This document shows, piece by piece, positions 4,878-6,340 of a stretch of DNA of 6,340 nucleotides. The notes below the pieces were generated by a model. The model ran no database searches. It worked only from the letters and a program-made list of their open reading frames with translations, and was not told the DNA's origin. This stretch comes from Alphaproteobacteria bacterium (GTDB taxonomy: Bacteria > Pseudomonadota > Alphaproteobacteria > Micavibrionales > UBA2020): positions 1 to 6,340 of the forward strand of contig JAQSWE010000157.1 of the NCBI GenBank assembly GCA_029266795.1, written 5' to 3'. A program made the translations under genes and the position numbers. Within the stretch, counting starts at the first letter, position 1. Every line of letters starts with the position of its first letter.

Positions 4878-6340
4878 TCAGGTCTCTCCATCTTTTTTGC
4901 CGGCATCAACGCCGATAACATCCGCCCAGTTGAGGGGCGCCTTGACTTGGCTATCAGCCGCTTTCGCCAGCTGCTCCACGGCAGGAGCAGGATCCCAAGG
5001 CGGCGACATCATGGGTTGCTGCTGCACAGGCTGTTGAACGGGCTGCTGCTGGACGGGTGCTGCAGGTTTTTCGTTGCGTGCTTCGGCAACGGCATTCGGG
5101 CCGACGGTCGCATCGGCGCCACCGATGACGTCCATCCAGGAAATGGGCGCGGGCAGCGCAGCGGCGGAGGCTGTGACCGCCGCTTCCTTGGCGGGCGCGC
5201 CGCCAGCGCTGATGACGTCTTCCCACGACACGGGCTTAGGTGCCTGCGCGGCAGCTGCTTCGGTGACGGGGGGATCTTTGCGGATGGCACTGGAAGCGGC
5301 ATCGGCCGCGCCGATGACCTGCATCCAGTTGAGCGGTCCGGTATTGCCGGTCGCCTGCGCGACCGCAACGGCGGCCGCTTTTTCGGCGGGCGAGGTGACG
5401 GCGGGCGCGGCGGCTGTCGCAGCACCTGCGGCCGGCGCATCGACGGCGGCTGCGTCTTCGGGCTTGATCGTGGTATGGGCTTCCGCCACTTGCGAGACCG
5501 CATTGATACCGCATTCCAGCAGGCTGCCACCGGCTTTTTTGGCGGCGGAGAAACCGGCCGCAAGCGCTTCGATATCGTTATTGGTGCCGGATTGCAGCGC
5601 GGCTGCATCCCATTTCGGGTTGCGCAGGCGCTTCAGCACGTCGTTGACGTTGCGCAAACTCTCCAGCGCCTCTTCCGCCGGGGGCGGGATGGGCAGGAAG
5701 CGGTGGACGCGCATCGATTTCGCGTCGCCGATGTGCGAGTTATAGACCTGCATCTCGACCACGCTCTTGCCGAAAGCGACGACGGCGCGGCCCTCGGTAA
5801 AGCCTTTCAAGCCGTCATATGACGCGCGGGCGCGCTGCTGCACGTTCGCCTGTTGGCTGTCCATATAGGCCTTGCCCGATCCGCCGCCCTGCCCGCCGCG
5901 CGAGAAGCCGGAAACTTCGGTGACCATCGCGGTGCCGACTGTTTTCTCGAAGAAGTCCTTCGTCTGGGTCGGATCCTCGAGCTTGCCGAACAGCTTGATG
6001 TTACAGTTTGCAGTAATGGATCGCGCTTCTTCCTTCACGCGTTTTTCCAGCGCGGGCAAATCCTGGCCGGCGAAGACGAGGGAGAAGCCGAGCGAGCGTG
6101 CCTGCGCCGCCATGACCGCCATACCCGACGCGGTGTAGTAACCGACCTCGTCGAAGATCGCGATGAAGGGCGTGGCGGAGTTGGTAGGCTTGTTCTCGAT
6201 CACGACCGACGATTCACCCTCGACCGAGTTACCGAGCGTGGCACCCATCATGCCTTTCAGCGTGGAGGAGATGATTTTACCAAGGTTGGCCGTTTCATCG
6301 CCCGATTTTTCAAGGGCAGGGATGAGGACGATCAAGATAC
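4878..6340 (-). CDS. icmO: IcmO/DotL-type type IVB coupling ATPase (C-terminal part; 5' end outside window)
   Basis: The frame is open to the right edge (Ile-Leu codons before the TTG at 6335), so the N-terminus and Walker A are outside. About 486 residues are visible, counted here from that TTG. The beginning, LIVLIPALEKSGDETANLGK, and the block FIAIFDEVGYYTASGMAVMAAQARSLGF match Dot/Icm coupling proteins. FDE (61-63) is Walker B, followed by FAGQDLPALEKR (88-99) and KLFGKLEDPTQT (114-125). These ATPases sit at the inner membrane and recruit substrates to the type IVB channel or the conjugation pore. The ATPase part ends near residue 240. The last 240 residues are Ala/Pro-rich with a Gln-rich patch (429-440) and four W-x-x-V-I motifs. 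In Legionella the DotL C-terminal extension binds DotM/DotN and the IcmS-IcmW adaptor. An IncI TrbC-like conjugation role is the alternative. Confidence 0.87.
   Translation of the reverse strand, partial: ILIVLIPALEKSGDETANLGKIISSTLKGMMGATLGNSVEGESSVVIENKPTNSATPFIAIFDEVGYYTASGMAVMAAQARSLGFSLVFAGQDLPALEKRVKEEARSITANCNIKLFGKLEDPTQTKDFFEKTVGTAMVTEVSGFSRGGQGGGSGKAYMDSQQANVQQRARASYDGLKGFTEGRAVVAFGKSVVEMQVYNSHIGDAKSMRVHRFLPIPPPAEEALESLRNVNDVLKRLRNPKWDAAALQSGTNNDIEALAAGFSAAKKAGGSLLECGINAVSQVAEAHTTIKPEDAAAVDAPAAGAATAAAPAVTSPAEKAAAVAVAQATGNTGPLNWMQVIGAADAASSAIRKDPPVTEAAAAQAPKPVSWEDVISAGGAPAKEAAVTASAAALPAPISWMDVIGGADATVGPNAVAEARNEKPAAPVQQQPVQQPVQQQPMMSPPWDPAPAVEQLAKAADSQVKAPLNWADVIGVDAGKKDGET
4911..5336 (-). 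repeat. Four Trp-centred motif repeats in the IcmO/DotL tail
   Basis: Four copies at protein level: PLNWMQVIG (nt 5310-5336), PVSWEDVIS (5208-5234), PISWMDVIG (5121-5147) and PLNWADVIG (4911-4937). The consensus is P-(L/I/V)-(N/S)-W-x-(D/Q)-V-I-(G/S), mostly followed by Ala/Asp/Gly residues. Trp spacings are 34, 29 and 70 residues, separated by Ala/Pro/Gln-rich linkers. The conserved hydrophobic and Trp positions in a low-complexity background suggest short linear binding motifs. Confidence 0.85.

Noticed and set aside
4854..5822. Long plus-strand open frame (322 codons) opposite the coupling protein gene
   Set aside because: It is an antisense shadow created by the GC-biased third positions of the IcmO/DotL gene; its translation is low-complexity Gly/Arg/Asp and matches no family.

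Overview
The window is bacterial, moderately GC-rich by eye and gene-dense, apart from two AT-rich intergenic stretches (about 1877-2043 and 2482-2650). It is most likely chromosomal DNA of an alphaproteobacterium. That is an inference from codon style, the ABHD10-like hydrolase and the short stand-alone PhoH-type ATPase. A Dot/Icm (type IVB) coupling protein suggests a lineage that interacts with other cells or conjugates. I cannot fix the genus.

Left part (1-1855): the 3' portion of an unrecognised protein with a HEFAH metalloprotease-like motif runs rightward. It meets, tail to tail and with one base between stops, a leftward two-gene unit. That unit is a 151-aa protein of unknown function followed, with a 4-nt TTGA stop/start overlap, by an SRAP-fold (YedK/HMCES-like) protein. 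The SRAP protein has lost Cys2, the catalytic Glu and the catalytic His while keeping the fold motifs, so it looks like a catalytically dead member.

Middle part (2044-4554): three rightward genes, each in its own apparent transcription unit. First is a 131-aa helical protein made almost wholly of about four degenerate 26-27-residue ankyrin-like repeats. A 413-bp region without a secure gene follows; it carries a perfect 9-bp inverted repeat and a strong intrinsic terminator 97 bp before the next start. Then comes a 252-aa PhoH-type ATPase, closed by a very strong terminator. Last is a 258-aa serine alpha/beta hydrolase of ABHD10 type, which starts only 29 nt after that terminator's T-run.

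Right part (4555-6340): a leftward unit, again abutting the hydrolase stop to stop. It consists of the C-terminal part of an IcmO/DotL-type coupling ATPase, whose 5' end lies outside the window, and a 106-aa protein with two membrane segments. The low-complexity Ala/Pro/Gln-rich tail of the coupling protein carries four copies of a Trp-centred motif, P-(L/I/V)-(N/S)-W-x-(D/Q)-V-I-(G/S). In Legionella the DotL C-terminal extension is where effector-adaptor proteins dock, so these four copies are good candidates for docking motifs and are the most interesting feature here, together with the inactive SRAP protein.

No tRNA, rRNA, CRISPR array, insertion sequence or phage gene was seen.
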